Assembly (NCBI GenBank): GCA_033030425.1
Contig: JAUFSD010000003.1
Location: 1,984,001 to 2,048,000 of the forward strand
Origin: Verpa conica
Lineage: Eukaryota > Ascomycota > Pezizomycetes > Pezizales > Morchellaceae
Direction: 5' to 3'
Length of the DNA: 64,000 nt
Each line of letters begins with the position of its first letter. Positions within the stretch are counted from its first letter, which is position 1. Below, one piece after another: positions 48,000-60,536 of the stretch. The notes beneath the pieces were generated by a model. The model saw only the letters and a program-made list of their open reading frames with translations. It did no database searches and was not told the origin of the DNA. The translations under genes were made by a program, and so were the position numbers.

Positions 48000-50846
48000 T
48001 TGGCATGTTCTTAGCCAAGCACGCGCCGGCGGGAGAAGGGAACAGGGGCAGTAACAGGTTGTAGCCTGGTTGCGTGTCGCGTCTGCGCGATAGCGGGAAA
48101 CATTCTGATACGATACACGACACAGATGCTATCTAGATTACCGACAACGAGGGGGATCGACGTTGCAGGGCTGGTGGTGGGGTAAGGACGACACGATGTA
48201 CCCGGTGTTGAAACGTGGGGGTCATTGTGCATGAAACTACGTGGGGGCTCCATGCTCTTTTTGAAATATTGCTCTTTTGTTTGATACGGCGTCTGGATTT
48301 TATATTTGACTTTGCGTTTAACTGATTTATTTTGTTTCTGTTTATGATCGAACGATGATACTATACTCTTTCTTAGGGTTTTCGGGTGATAAGAAAAGTG
48401 TTTTTTCGGGTGTCATTTTTTTCCCTTCGGTTTCTGGTTTTCATTCTCTGGTGTTCTTTTTTTATGTGATGGGTGAGGGAGCTGTGGAGTTACGGCGGGG
48501 CCGAAAGACGAGCGTAGGAAAGATTTGAGCTCGGGTGTATCAGTGGTTATTTAATTGTAATTACCAACTTTCTTTGTTTGGTCTTGACATTTCACTTTTT
48601 ACCAGTTCTTTCTTGATTAAGAGGATGTGGACTGTCTGTAGTATCCGTATATCACTCAATAGATTTTCTAGGCTCCATTGATTAAAATTGGCTTTTTATA
48701 TCTATTCTATTATGCACATGCAACCATTTAAAACGCCATACTTCTTCCTACATTCAATTTGATCTAATTGGCCTATACTAGATATCTACCTATGGCAATA
48801 TGTACATGAAATTTACATAAACTTCTTAGCAAAGTGGATAATCAATTCCTAGCGCCCTGGCTAGTATTAAAACCCTCCTTTAAGTATTTAATTTGGTATA
48901 TCTCTTAGAAATAGATCGGATCCTCTCTCTTCGCCTAATATCTTGGAAACTGCTCCCGCGGGGTATTTCCCGCGGAGAACACCGGATACATTTTGCTTCC
49001 TACACTTTTTGTGCTCCAAACACTTTTTTGCTTATTATTTTATCCGCTGCATATTCATGCAGGAGAGGGAATACATATCTGATGAAGGGCTTAGATGATG
49101 AATATGCGGCTGGGTGTACACGGCATCAGATAGATGGAAATGAGAAATTCCACCATCCCATAAATGAGAGATCACTCACTGGGTAAAGGGGGGGGGGGGC
49201 TTTCATTGGTTCGGAGGCCTAGCGCTAGGTGTTCGTTGAGACTTCTTCTCCTTCGGTGAAGTATTTGCCGAGCTGAAAAAAAGTCCGTGGGCTAGGGATA
49301 AGGCAATGATGTGAACTTATGGTCAGCTGGAGAGTTTTTTTTTTTTTTTTTTCTATTCAGTCATGTCTAATTAAGAATGTGTGTGTGTTGCCTTACTTAT
49401 CCTATACATGCACTATAGGGAGGTTGGGTGTTGCCGTCCTGTGCACATGAGCCTGGCTGTGGTTCACGCTGAGTGCATTTTTATTTTTATTTTTTTAATC
49501 TGATTAGAATAGCTGTGCCGCGATCATAGCGAAATCTGATATAGGATAGTATAACTAGCTCTCTTTCAGGGTTGGGGTTTGTGGTGTTTGGATACTGATA
49601 ACCCATATATATAAAGCGTCTGTCTCTGGAATTCACTATATATACATGTAGTAAGATGTTTAAATAGATTACTGTAACGCATATATAGAAGTATTCGAGA
49701 ATAAGCCTATTCCCAGCCAAGTGCCAAATAACGCGGGATCAATGCTTCTCCTAGGATCATGTGTTTTGGGTGATATTTTAGGATATCTGTTAATTATTGT
49801 AGAATCATTTGAACATAAGGTGCTCACTTCTGCAATAATATATTTCATTGAAACACACTCCATAATATATATATTGGACTCTAGCCCGGGAGCACAAGGG
49901 GTAGGGCAATCAAATTAGTATATAACAAGTTCTTATATTTTATTCATATAAATGGCTTTGATATGGAGTGCTAGGCTTGTTGTCCTGCGTTATGGCTCAG
50001 ATAGCTGTTGGGTTTAGCGAGTGATAACTGATGATTAAACACCTGTCCTCTCCTCGCCATAAGCCTACTATCGCGACTTACTCTAAGCTATAAAATCTGT
50101 AGAAACTTGAGATATATGCTCGCCCACATCGTTCTTTCTTTTATATGTCAAGTGAGGTCTAGTAAGGCGCCTTTTTTCTGAGTCCTATTTATACGGGTAG
50201 CTGAGCACGTGATGTGGTCACGAGATAAGAATTTACCCGTATATTATTATCTCTGTATGGGTGGCGCGTACTACCTTGGCGGGGTTCTTTCGGTAATTGG
50301 TCCCCGGTTCTTCCCGATAGCTCAAATAGACCCCCTAGACGTATGTTAGGATTTTGGCTAGTTATGCTATATAGCTAGGAGTTATGCCGATACTTTTGTA
50401 AGCCAGGGGTTCTGGGCTTCTGGTATTTGAACTGTTTTGTTTCGTGTGTTTGCGGAACGAAATCCTAGGTTTTGCTGGATATTGGTCCCTCTACTTAGTC
50501 TTTATCCGCAGCGGGTGATAGCTAGTGATATAAATATATTATAATGACAAGGCCCTTAGCGTAATTTTGAGTATTTATGATTGACCCTGCTCTTTTTTGA
50601 GTGGTCCACGTAACTCAGGGCTATATGAGATGCCTAGTGATTAAAATTAGCTTTGGCTTTGCTGTCTTCTACTCCACATACGTATCCTTTGAAAACTAAC
50701 TCCTCATCACCTCCACCGCCATCACCACAACATCAATTTACGTCAAAATTGCCATCAATACTATTTAGAGAGCACTGCTATCGATATAGGTACCTTTGCA
50801 GGCGTCCCAAGAAGTTCAAGCACTTATACGCACGCGAAAATTTGCA
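48000..50846. other. Intergenic, no gene seen
   Basis: The first 600 bp are T/G-rich, probably the ERT1 3' region. A TACATGTA palindrome lies at 49643-49650 and a poly-T run near 49,336. No convincing ORF. Possible upstream exons of the ankyrin gene at 50847 could lie in 50,640-50,800 but could not be fixed. Confidence 0.5.
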
Positions 50847-53354
50847 ATGTTGGGCTCCCAGCTTGGTTACAATATTATTCAAGATCCGCTGGATAAACTT
50901 CAACGCCAACGCCATCAGAGAAACACTGCTAGTCTCCCGAGGTTAAAAAGGATTAATTCTCCACAAAACTCACTAAAGAGCTCTCTACCAAAGCTCCATA
51001 CTATTAAGAAACTAGTAAATCAAAGTCGTTCAACATGTAGGCCTGTCCAGAGGTTTGCAGAGTCATATATAGAATCGTACACCAATCACCTTACCCAGAA
51101 AGAATATTATCTGGGACTTATTTCGGCACCGGTACCTTGCTACGCTGAGTCAGGGAGTCGAAAAAGTCAGACGGTGCCTAAGCATATCTCGGAGTTTGAA
51201 AGCAATTCACTGTTTAAACTTCTCAATAGCAAAGGGTTCCATGCAGAATGCCAGAAGAATTGTGATTATCCTGAATCAGGACTCCATTGGGCAGCGAGCG
51301 CAGGGGAAGAAAAGATTGCAAGGCTACTTATCGAGGAAGCTGGTGCTAGTGTCAATTATACGGCTTATTATCAGACTACAGCTCTCCATCTTGCCGTAAG
51401 AAACGGACATGAAGGAATAGCAGGGTTGTTACTAGAAAAGGGCTCTGATGTTAACTGCTTAGATATAAGCAAGAAGACACCTCTTCACTACGCTGTAAAA
51501 AACGGACACCTAGCCTTAGTCATACTTTTGCTTGAAAATGGGGCCAATATTCATTGCCTAGATTCCAAGGGTTCAAATGCACTTCATAAATCAGTAAAAA
51601 GTGGATTTGAAAGAATTGTCAAGCTTTTGATTTATTGCGGGGCTAGAATAAATGAACGTAACAACTCGGGGTGGACTGCGCTGCATATTGCAGCAGCATA
51701 CGGGAAGCCCGTACATTTGTTCCTTCTTAGGAAAGGAGCCGAGATTGATGCAAATGACACTCGTGGTCAAACACCACTCCATAAAGCAGTACAGAAGAGG
51801 GAAAAGTTTATTGTTCGAGACCTTTTGGAATCTGGAGCAAATGTAAATATCCAAGATGATTGTGGGTTTACACCACTTCATCTAGCAACAGATCTTGGAT
51901 GTAAAGGGGTGGTTGAATTACTAGTGGTAAAAGGCGCGGCAATAGATGTTCAAAATAGAGATGGATATACACCTCTTCACGTGGCCGCCTTCAATGGAGA
52001 TGGAACAATGATCAAGTTACTCCTGGAATTAGGTGCAGCTAGCAGTATCACTGATTATTTTGGACTGACACCACTACCCTACATCATAAACGGCAAAAAT
52101 AATATAGCAAAGGAGATGCTTGAAGTAAAAACCCCTCCAGATCTTTACCAGAATCCACATGTTGAAAGGTGAGTCCAAAGCCTAATGTGTAAATTTCTGT
52201 ATTTCTTATAGTATAATAGAACTCGATCTAGACCCTCTCAAGAGTTCTCGGCTAGCTATTTAACAATACGTCCCCCGATTCTTCGTCTCTCGGAAGATCT
52301 TTTATATCACATTGCAAAAGTTTATCTTGAATTAAGAGACATCAACTCTCTTATCCGGATCAACCACTATTTTTCAAATCTTTTAACTCCAATTCTCTAT
52401 ATTAAAGATTTTGAAAGTAGAAGTCAACCGAAAACATTTTCTTGGGCTATGAAAAGTAAAAATGAGCCCTTGTTTAGGCTATTACTAAGGGGAAGCACCA
52501 AATTTCCAATCCACTGGGCAGCAAGTAATGGAAACAGAATGTTTATAAAATTTCTCCTAGATAAAGATCCAAGTTCGGTTGATCTGCAGAACATCTACGG
52601 AGATACAGCCCTTCATCTTGCAGCAAGATATGGTCATAGTGCCATAGCAGAGATACTGATGATTAAGGGTGCAAATTTTGACCAGAAAAACTATTTTAGC
52701 AAGACCCCACTTCAGTACGCGGCGAAAAAGGGGTTTGAATCTCTTGTAGACCGACTGCTTAGGAAAGGGGCCGATATTGAGGGTTCAGATTATCAAGGGT
52801 CAAGAGCACTTCACAAAGCAGCGCAGGGTGGTTCCGAACGTACCGTTAAACTCCTTCTTGAGAGGGGAGCCAGTATCAATAATTGTGGTAACTCTGGGCG
52901 AACTGAGCTTCACTTCGCAGCCCAGTACGGCTCTGTCTCTGTGGTGGCTCTTATGCTACAAAAAGGAGCCAAAGTTAATGTCAGAGACAAATACGGCGAT
53001 ACACCACTCCACAAAGCCGCAGAGAGAGGAGACAAGGCTATTGTCAGTCTACTGCTAACTAATAATGCTGATCTTAATATTGAAAACAAAATTGGATATA
53101 GGCCCTTCCATAAAGCGGTAGAATTGGGATCACTAGAGGCATTAAGATTGCTGTTAGAAAACGGGGCAAATCTGAATGCTCAGAGTTATTATGGAGACAC
53201 AGCAATGCACCTAGCAGTTTTCAATAGGGATGAAGAAATGATCCACTTACTCTTGGGAATGGGTGCTGAGAAGGATATCCAGGATGTTATGGGGATGACG
53301 CCGCTTGACTGGGTTAAAGGCTGGGCCTATTGTGATTATGGATATGCACCTTGA
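50847..53354 (+). CDS. Ankyrin (9) - F-box - ankyrin (9) protein, probably one two-exon gene (about 818 aa)
   Basis: The first exon is open to 52168 and encodes a Lys/Arg/Gln-rich N-terminus and about nine ankyrin repeats (for example TALHLAVRNGHEGIAGLLLE). A 51-nt intron (52169-52219; donor GTGAGT, branch CTAAT, acceptor AATAG) removes two stops and keeps frame. The next segment is an F-box (ILRLSEDLLYHIAKVYLELR, then DINSLIRINHYFSNLLTPIL). It has no ATG of its own before 52449, so it must be entered by splicing. About nine more repeats follow. The two repeat blocks correspond one to one; for instance the fourth repeat is GSNALHKSVKSGFERIVKLL in the first and GSRALHKAAQGGSERTVKLL in the second. 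This points to a tandem gene duplication followed by fusion, or two genes with a misread start. Expected role: SCF substrate adaptor. The true 5' end may lie upstream. Confidence 0.78.
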
Positions 53355-54400
53355 GATACTTGAAGGTGGGAAATGCTCTATAGAGTAGAAATTCTGAGGT
53401 AGCTCTCAATTTTCATGATATTAGTTTTCTGCCTGAAGTTTATAGACGCATGTTTTTACAGAATTTCAGAGGGCGGAGGAATTGAAAGAAATCAGGCGGG
53501 ACTTTTGATCGACCAAATAGGAAACTGCTCACAAATTCAAAGACTACTTTTCTCTATCTTTAGTTTACCTACTCTATATCCTCAAACTTTAGTAAGCCGG
53601 GAATCCGAAGCCACACATACTAGAGCTGTAGACAGGGATACGGTAGTTTAGGGGTACACTGACAAAATGCACGGCTCCAACCAATAGCTTCATCTAAGGA
53701 TGACAAAGCTACCACACCACAAACCATACCTGTATACGGCGATAACTTTCTTATATCTTAGTACCTTCGGTACTCGATAGGTTATCTCCGCGTAGAAATA
53801 TAATCACCAGCCTAGCCCGACTAGCTCAGAGGGGCTTCACTCCCATAATGAGAAGCTTGGATTTCAATGATCCCCTTTAAAGATTGGTGCACTCGGGCTA
53901 TAGGGGCATTGCTTGGGTGCCATGTCATACTTTTATAAGAGAAGTGCTCTTATAGGGAATGCCAAGTGCATATCAAACAGTGTCTTATTTTTACTACTTA
54001 TATTCTCTTAAGGTAACCTACTTATGTAACCTAAACATTTATAGGGTTAATCTACTGTATCGGAGATCACCTCCCTGAATGACAATACCAATAATATTCT
54101 GCCTACAGTTAGTTGAAAGAGGGATATCAGTAATACTTTGTTTTCAGTTAGTTGTAAGACATTTTGTTAGAAGAGAGACACTTAGTTAGTGGACCAACGA
54201 GATCTAGTAAGACATTAAGCTCGGCTTATAATTAAAATACTCGTGTTATACATTTATAAACATACATCTATATGCATTAAACAAAAAAAAACCCCTCATT
54301 AAGGAAACAAGTCGTAGAATCTATATGCATAAACCCCCGAAAACACCGTATAAATGAAACAATATACACCATATCACGGGAACCTCCTTTTATATACCTT
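53355..54400. other. Convergent intergenic region with a hairpin and short direct repeats
   Basis: A perfect inverted repeat TATAAGAG/CTCTTATA with a 5-nt loop lies at 53934-53954, and AGTTAGTTG occurs twice about 38 bp apart near 54,108 and 54,146. The hairpin could be part of a small non-autonomous element or a 3'-end signal. No protein gene seen. Confidence 0.5.
53934..53954. repeat. Perfect 8-bp inverted repeat with 5-nt loop
   Basis: TATAAGAG at 53934-53941 pairs with CTCTTATA at 53947-53954. It lies between two converging 3' ends. Confidence 0.7.
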
Positions 54401-56088
54401 CTACTGATTTTGTACAGACGCAAAACGGCTCTTTCTTCTCAATCTCTTTCCGTAAATGAAAAATAGTACAGGGAATGGTGCCATAACTATTGTCAAGAAT
54501 GCTAAAAGGGTGCTAGCCCACTGGTACCCTAATCTCTTGTACAATATCGTCGAGAATAGCGGGAACCCAGCAGCAAAACAACTGCGGACAAAGGAATTTG
54601 CAGCGAGTGCAGATGCTGCGTAGACGGGGTATGCATCAACAAGGAAAGTGAAGACGCCAGAAAACACTAGTAGTGTACCCATGCCAAAGAAAACACTGGC
54701 AATGATAGAAACTATCCAATGAACGTTTGGAACTGTTGTCCAGGCGAACCAGAACAAGCCAATGGGGACTAGGACAGCACCGGCCATGGCTGGGGGGAGA
54801 CGGAATTCAGGTTCTGAGATGCCGTTGTTTTTAGCGATGAGGCGGTTTCGATTCCTTGCCCATAATGGATCCGACAATGTTCCACAGACCATGCCGACGA
54901 GCAGGCCCAAGAAGGTAAGACCAATGGTCTGGAGGTCAAAGTGGTAAATGTTTGAGAATACGAGTGGGAAGGCTTGAAAGAAAAGATATAAAACTCCTAG
55001 TAGAATCGCGGTGAATGTGCAGAGGAGCGATACCATAGGCTCAAATATGAGTAGCTGGAAAGGACGGGTACAAGACCACAGAACAGTACTTGTGATTGAG
55101 CGGTCCATTTTCTCAATTGGTGCTCTGTAGCGTTTGTCACCGGTTTGTTCTCGTAAGGCGATAGCACGCTTGCGTAGAAGGACGGGGTGATAGGTTTCTG
55201 GAACGAAGAAATAGAGCGAGACGAGTGTAAGAGAGGACCAAATGATCAGAACCCAGAATGTCCAGCGCCAGGAGATATTTTGATTTATGAAACCGCCAAT
55301 CAATGGACCTAAACTAGGACCAATCTATACATAAAGTTAACCAGGTGTCTTTCCCAAAGCGGTAAATTTGGGACTTACAAATGGTGATGCAGTGTAAATC
55401 ATCATCGGAGCACTTAGCTCTGAGCCAGCAAACATGTCCCCAACTGTCCCCCCTGCAACAGACAAGAATGCCGATCCAGCCATCCCCCCAAAAAACCGGA
55501 AGATAAGTAGGACTGAAATGTGCGGCGCCAATGCACAAGGTATCAAGAAGAGTGTGAAGCAAGTAAAAGAAACGAGGTAAATTGGTCGTCTACCAAAGAA
55601 TTCAGACATTGGTCCCAGAAACATGGGCCCAACCCCAAGGCCACCGACGAATAGTGATAGGCCTAGTATCGCGACTATCTGTGAGACATGCATTTCTGAA
55701 GTTACTTGGTGATATGTAGATGTATATATCGATGAAGTGCAGGTACTATAATACCGGTCCAATGAGCATTTAAGATTAACCATTAACGTTTACTGGGGAG
55801 TACATACACGCATAAGCTACCCAAGCTCACAACCCAGGTACATATCCACTTTCTTGTATTGCTCATGCTCCTAGGGCATCCAGGATCATCATCATCCCAT
55901 TTCACTTCGAATTCCTCCCCACCTGTAGAAGTTGAACTTGAAGAGCTCATAGATCCTTCACCACGTTCTTTTTGAGATCTATCGCTAGGTGTATCTAGCG
56001 GCATCGATTTTTCCACATCTGTGTCTCCGCTGTAAGGAATTTGGCTAGGCAATTGGCCAACTTCTTTGTTGTCCTGCCCCTGAATCAT
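54401..56088 (-). CDS. Major facilitator superfamily transporter, DHA1 type, three exons (523 aa)
   Basis: Exons inferred on the minus strand: 56088-55808, 55745-55379 and 55324-54401, phases consistent (1572 nt). Introns are 62 and 54 nt, with donors GTATGT and GTAAGT. A hydrophilic Ser-rich N-terminus (about 75 residues) with KWDDDDPGCPRSMSNTRKW precedes the first helix, as in fungal drug:proton antiporters. The loop between helices 2 and 3 has the motif GVGPMFLGPMSEFFGRRP, and the fifth helix reads IGPSLGPLIGGFINQ (motif C-like). The linker FVPETYHPVLLRKRA opens the central loop. About twelve membrane segments are visible. The family exports drugs, polyamines or secondary metabolites from the plasma membrane; the substrate cannot be told. 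The C-terminus ends in a short basic tail (GKRLRRKSRF). No metabolite core enzyme is adjacent. Confidence 0.95.
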
Positions 56089-57028
56089 TTCTCGTGATAC
56101 CGATTGAATCGTAATAGTGACGTAAAAGAAGTCGTGAGCAGCTAACAGACTTTACTGGGTTTTTTTTCTTTGATTTCTCATGTCAATCCAAATAATCGGG
56201 CACATATATATGCGATTCCCTTCCTCATAAGACCGGATATAACAGGAGCTGATTGATAATTTTTGAGCAATGACGAATCAATGTGTGGGGGGAAACACCG
56301 GAGGAGGGGGGAACATCGGAGTTTCCAGTGTTTGCCGATGAACCGAAACCCCTGTTTACCATTGTAAGCGAAATTCATGATTTCGTTCAAAATGCCCTGT
56401 TCGAGGTGCCATATGCGGCCCACTAAACGAGCGAGAGCATAATAAGACGCCCACATTCCAACTACCTAAACATCATGGCTGACATATCCAAAAGGAATTA
56501 CGCTCATTACAGCAAATCACAATCCCCTGGGGCGTTCTCAACGAGGCAACCTACTTATGTGGCTGCCTCGAGATGCCGGTGATGTATAAGCCGATGGCAG
56601 GGCAGTCAGGTGTCCGAGCGACTTTTCCGGGTAAGATATCTCCCGGGTGAATATTTTAAATTTGCGCACCTAACCCTAACATATATTGCACTAGCATGGG
56701 AGGGTTGAAGTTACTCTAGAACAGTGTGGGTGCCAGTGGGGGCTATTTTACTGCTCGGCTGCTGTGGCTGTGTATTCTATGTTTCAACTTCATCCTCTAT
56801 ATCGTTCTACGAGATCGAGGCGCATGCAGAGTAGTCCGCTGTGGTGGCGTTGCACAAATGCTACCTTCGATTAACCCAGGCATATCTAGAGTACAGTGTT
56901 ATCAGTTGGTGCGACGTCAGAGGTGGGCTCCATCGCCAGCCTTGTCCACTTCAACCCCACAAATATAAATATACAGAACCTATTAAGGTTAGGTACTAGC
57001 TCCAAGGCTCGGAGTCTGTACTTCTACC
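56089..57028. other. Divergent region between MFS transporter and NLR
   Basis: Holds both promoters. ORFs at 56178-56456 and 56726-56968 have no recognisable content. GC is higher than in the other gaps. Confidence 0.5.
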
Positions 57029-60000
57029 ATGGCCGATTGTATTGGGCTCGTAGCAAGTATAATCGCAGTCATCGAACTCACCGCCAGAGTCACTACCTTG
57101 AGCTATGGATACATCGGAGGGGTAAAGCGGGCATCAAAGGATCTTGGGGAACTTGTTGATGAACTCGGTTCGCTCGGAAAGATCATGATTTCCTTACACG
57201 ATTACGCCGGTGAAAACCGTGGACAAAAACTTGGAGTCTTACAGACACTCAGAGAACCGCTGCAAGGATGTACTCATGAACTAGAGAGTTTAAAGACTAA
57301 GTTGGAACACCGAGAAGGATGGAAAGGAACAATGGATACCCTGAGGTGGCCTTTAAAAGAGAAGGAAACCTTACAACAAATATCAAGGATTGAAAGATTC
57401 AAGGGACTTTTTATGCTTGCCCTAGAAACAGATCACATGTAGAGTTGTCTCAACCCCTTGATCCTAATCTCGCTGACACTATTTTAGATCAATATCAAGA
57501 GAAATCAAAGAACATGTCCAGAAGACAAATACCTCCATTAAGCATATCCAAAAAGAGTCTATAGCTCAGAAATCCTGGAGGGAACAAGATGAAAATCTCA
57601 AAACAGGTAATCATAAAGCTAACTAGGTTACGGAAAGAAGTTCTCCGGCTTACAGAATAAATATTAGTAGTAAAGCACAAAACCGTACTCAACTGGCTTC
57701 ACCCGGAGAACTTTAACACTAAGCATATTGAGATTAGTAATACAAGACAAAGTGAAACTGGAAAGTGGCTCTTGAAAGCACCAGGTTTTCTTGCATGGGA
57801 GAAGGAAACTACAAAGGCGATGCTATGGGGTTATGGGATTCGTATGTTCGATTACACCCTCTCTTATTAGTAATCACTAATTATTCTATAGCTGGTGCAG
57901 GAAAGACGTTTCTTAGCTCTATCGTCATCGATTACCTCCGATCCCAGAGAACAGCGTCAAATTATGGGGTGGCCTATATCTACTTTGATTATAAAGAGCA
58001 AGATCGTCAGAGGCCTTCTCAGGTCCTTTCCAGCCTAATAAAGCAACTTGCCAGTCAAACAACATGCCTTCCCATCGAGGTCGAGGATTTACACGACAAA
58101 CTAGAGTTCGAAGGGGAAAGGCCCTCACTTGAAGAGTTATATATTGCTCTACTTGCGACATCAAAGTCATTCTCGAGGGTTTTTCTGGTTTTTGATGCAC
58201 TCGACGAATGTGATCAGGAAAAACAACGAAAGAAACTACTTCCTTTGTTTCAGCGTATGGGTCAAGATAACTTCAATATATTCCTCACTAGCCGACCACA
58301 CCCCGAGGATATCCAGGATTCCTTCGAAAAGAAGATCGAGCTCTCCGCACACGATGAAGATATCAGGATTTATATCGAAGAGAAAATAAACGCCAATCCA
58401 CGTGCAAAGCGCCTTGTTAGGCAAGGTAACTGTAAGGACAGAATAATTTCTGAGCTTTTGCATTGCGCTAAGGGAATGTAAGTCATACCCGAAAAAAACT
58501 CTATTACTTGAAAATAGTTGAGGAAATTCTCCTAATACTCCTGCCCCCCCCCCCCCCCTTCGATCACTTTTTACTTTTTCCACGTCTATTGTACTTTATT
58601 ACTATATTTAGAGGGCACACCTCGCCAATAAATACCTATAAGCACTATTTGAAAGCAGATCACTTTTAACAGAATTTCTTGTGTCTTACAAACGAAATAC
58701 AGGTTTCTACTCGTCCATTTTCATATCGAATATCTCTGCCGTCAAACAACAGCAAAGCAGATTCTAACAGAGCTTGAAAGCCTCAAGGACTCGTCCACTA
58801 AAGAAAGGCCATTGGATCCTACTTACGATAGGGCTATGGGGAATCTCCGTAGGCAACCTAAGCCCTGCTCAGACTTAGCATTCAGAATCCTGTCATGGCT
58901 TGTCAAGGCTAGAAGGACATTATCAATCGATGAGATAAAAGTAGCTGTCTCTGTAGAACCAGGGAGATATGAGCTTGATGATCTAGATCTACCTGATCTG
59001 GCAACTCTGCTTGATGTCTGTGCTGGCTTAGTGAACATCGACGAAAACAGCAATACAATCCGGCTTGCACATTATACTGTTCAAGAGTATCTGTTGAGAA
59101 GTCTGGTTCTTCCCGAAAGCGACTTCGATCTCGCTCTGACCTGCACCACCTTTCTCTCGTTCGATATCTTCGCCCAAGGCGCCTGCAACTCTTACGAGTC
59201 CTTTAAAGCTCGAATCCACGCCCATCCTTTCTTAGGCTATGCGGCCCAATATCTACCTTTTCACATCAAAAGCTGCGAAGAATTAACCACTGAGATCGTT
59301 CTCAAATTTCTCCATAGCCCAGGCAACATTTCGACTTACGTCCAAACTATAATTTTTCGAGAGGACGACCGAGATTTTGCAGAAATGATCGATTTCTGTA
59401 AACCAAGAGAACAGCTCCCACTACATATAGCAGCTAGTATAGGACACCGTGCGGTAGTACATTTTTTACTAGAGAATGGTGCAGATCCTCTAGCCCTTGA
59501 TAACTTCGGTCGCACAGCCTTATACGAAGCAGCATTTTCCGGGCATCAGGAAGTAGTTCTACTGCTACTTGATCATGGGGCGGACATAATGATTCCTAAT
59601 AGTAATGGGCATACGGCACTGCATAGAGCTGCGTCTCGAGGGCATGAAGGAGTTGTACGAATTCTGCTAGAGAAGGGAGCAGACCTCTCGGTTCCGGACC
59701 ATTCAGGGCGAACAGCACTTCACAGCGTTGCGTCTCGAGGACATGAGTCATTACTCCGACTTCTACTTAATAAAGGTGCGGATCTTTCGATCAGAGACCA
59801 CTATGGACGAACAGTACTTTATTGGGCGGCATCCGGAGGGCATACTCCAATTGTCGATTTACTGCTTGGCCTGGGAGCCGACTTCTCGATACCGGATAGC
59901 TACGGAAGAACACCACTCCATAGAGCTGCTTTCTTAGGAAAGGCGGCCGCGGCTCGAATTCTACTAGAAAAAGGTGCAGACTTCCATGCCCAGGAAAATG

Positions 60001-60536
60001 ACGGAAGAACACCACTACACGAAGCTGCATTTTCAGGACATGAAGCGGTATTCCGAGTGCTTTTAGACAAAGGAGCCGACATTTCTATAGCGGATCGATA
60101 TGGGCATACAATACTGCACGACGCAGCATCTCGAGGACACGAGGCGTTGGTTCTGTTGCTGTTGGAGAGTGGAGCCGACCCCTCCGCCAAGGACAATCAT
60201 GGGCGGACTGTGCTGTACTGGGCAGTTTTTTCAGGGAAGGAGTCGGTAGTTCGTCTTTTGCTTGAGAAGGGTGCCGCTGTATTGTCCGCTCAGAATAAAG
60301 ATGGAAAGACAGCCTTGCATGTAGCGGTTTCCAGAGGGCACGAAGGGATTGTCAAGTTGCTTTTAATTAAGGGTGCAGATTTCTCGATTCCGGATAACGC
60401 TGGATGGACTGCGATGCATGAGGGTATGGTTAGGGGAAATCAGGCCGTAATTCGGCTACTAAAAACGATCGAGCGAAGGAGGTCGAGGGGCGAGGAGGTT
60501 GCAGTACAAGTTTCTGTATCTGAAGTCGATAATTAA
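57029..60536 (+). CDS. Fungal NLR/STAND receptor: N-terminal STAND domain, NACHT, 11 ankyrin repeats (about 1040 aa, five exons)
   Basis: Exons inferred as 57029-57438, 57488-57606, 57668-57841, 57892-58477 and 58703-60536, all phases consistent. Residues 1 to about 135 (MADCIGLVASIIAVIELTAR onward) match the fungal STAND N-terminal (Helo-like) domain. Next is TGKWLLKAPGFLAWEK, then the NACHT P-loop GIPGAGKTFLSSIVIDYL, whose first residues come from the preceding exon. Walker B is RVFLVFDALDECDQ and the sensor is IFLTSRPHPEDI. A winged-helix part follows (FRILSWLVKARRTLSIDEIK, then RLAHYTVQEYL). Eleven ankyrin repeats of 33 residues end near residue 1020. STAND proteins oligomerise on ligand binding; in fungi some trigger heterokaryon incompatibility or antagonist-induced cell death. 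The partner is unknown. The repeats resemble each other closely, as in fast-evolving receptors. The fourth intron (225 nt) holds a 15-C run. Confidence 0.94.
58544..58558. repeat. Poly-C run in the fourth NLR intron
   Basis: Fifteen consecutive C inside an intron of 225 nt, unusually long for this gene's introns. Confidence 0.9.
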
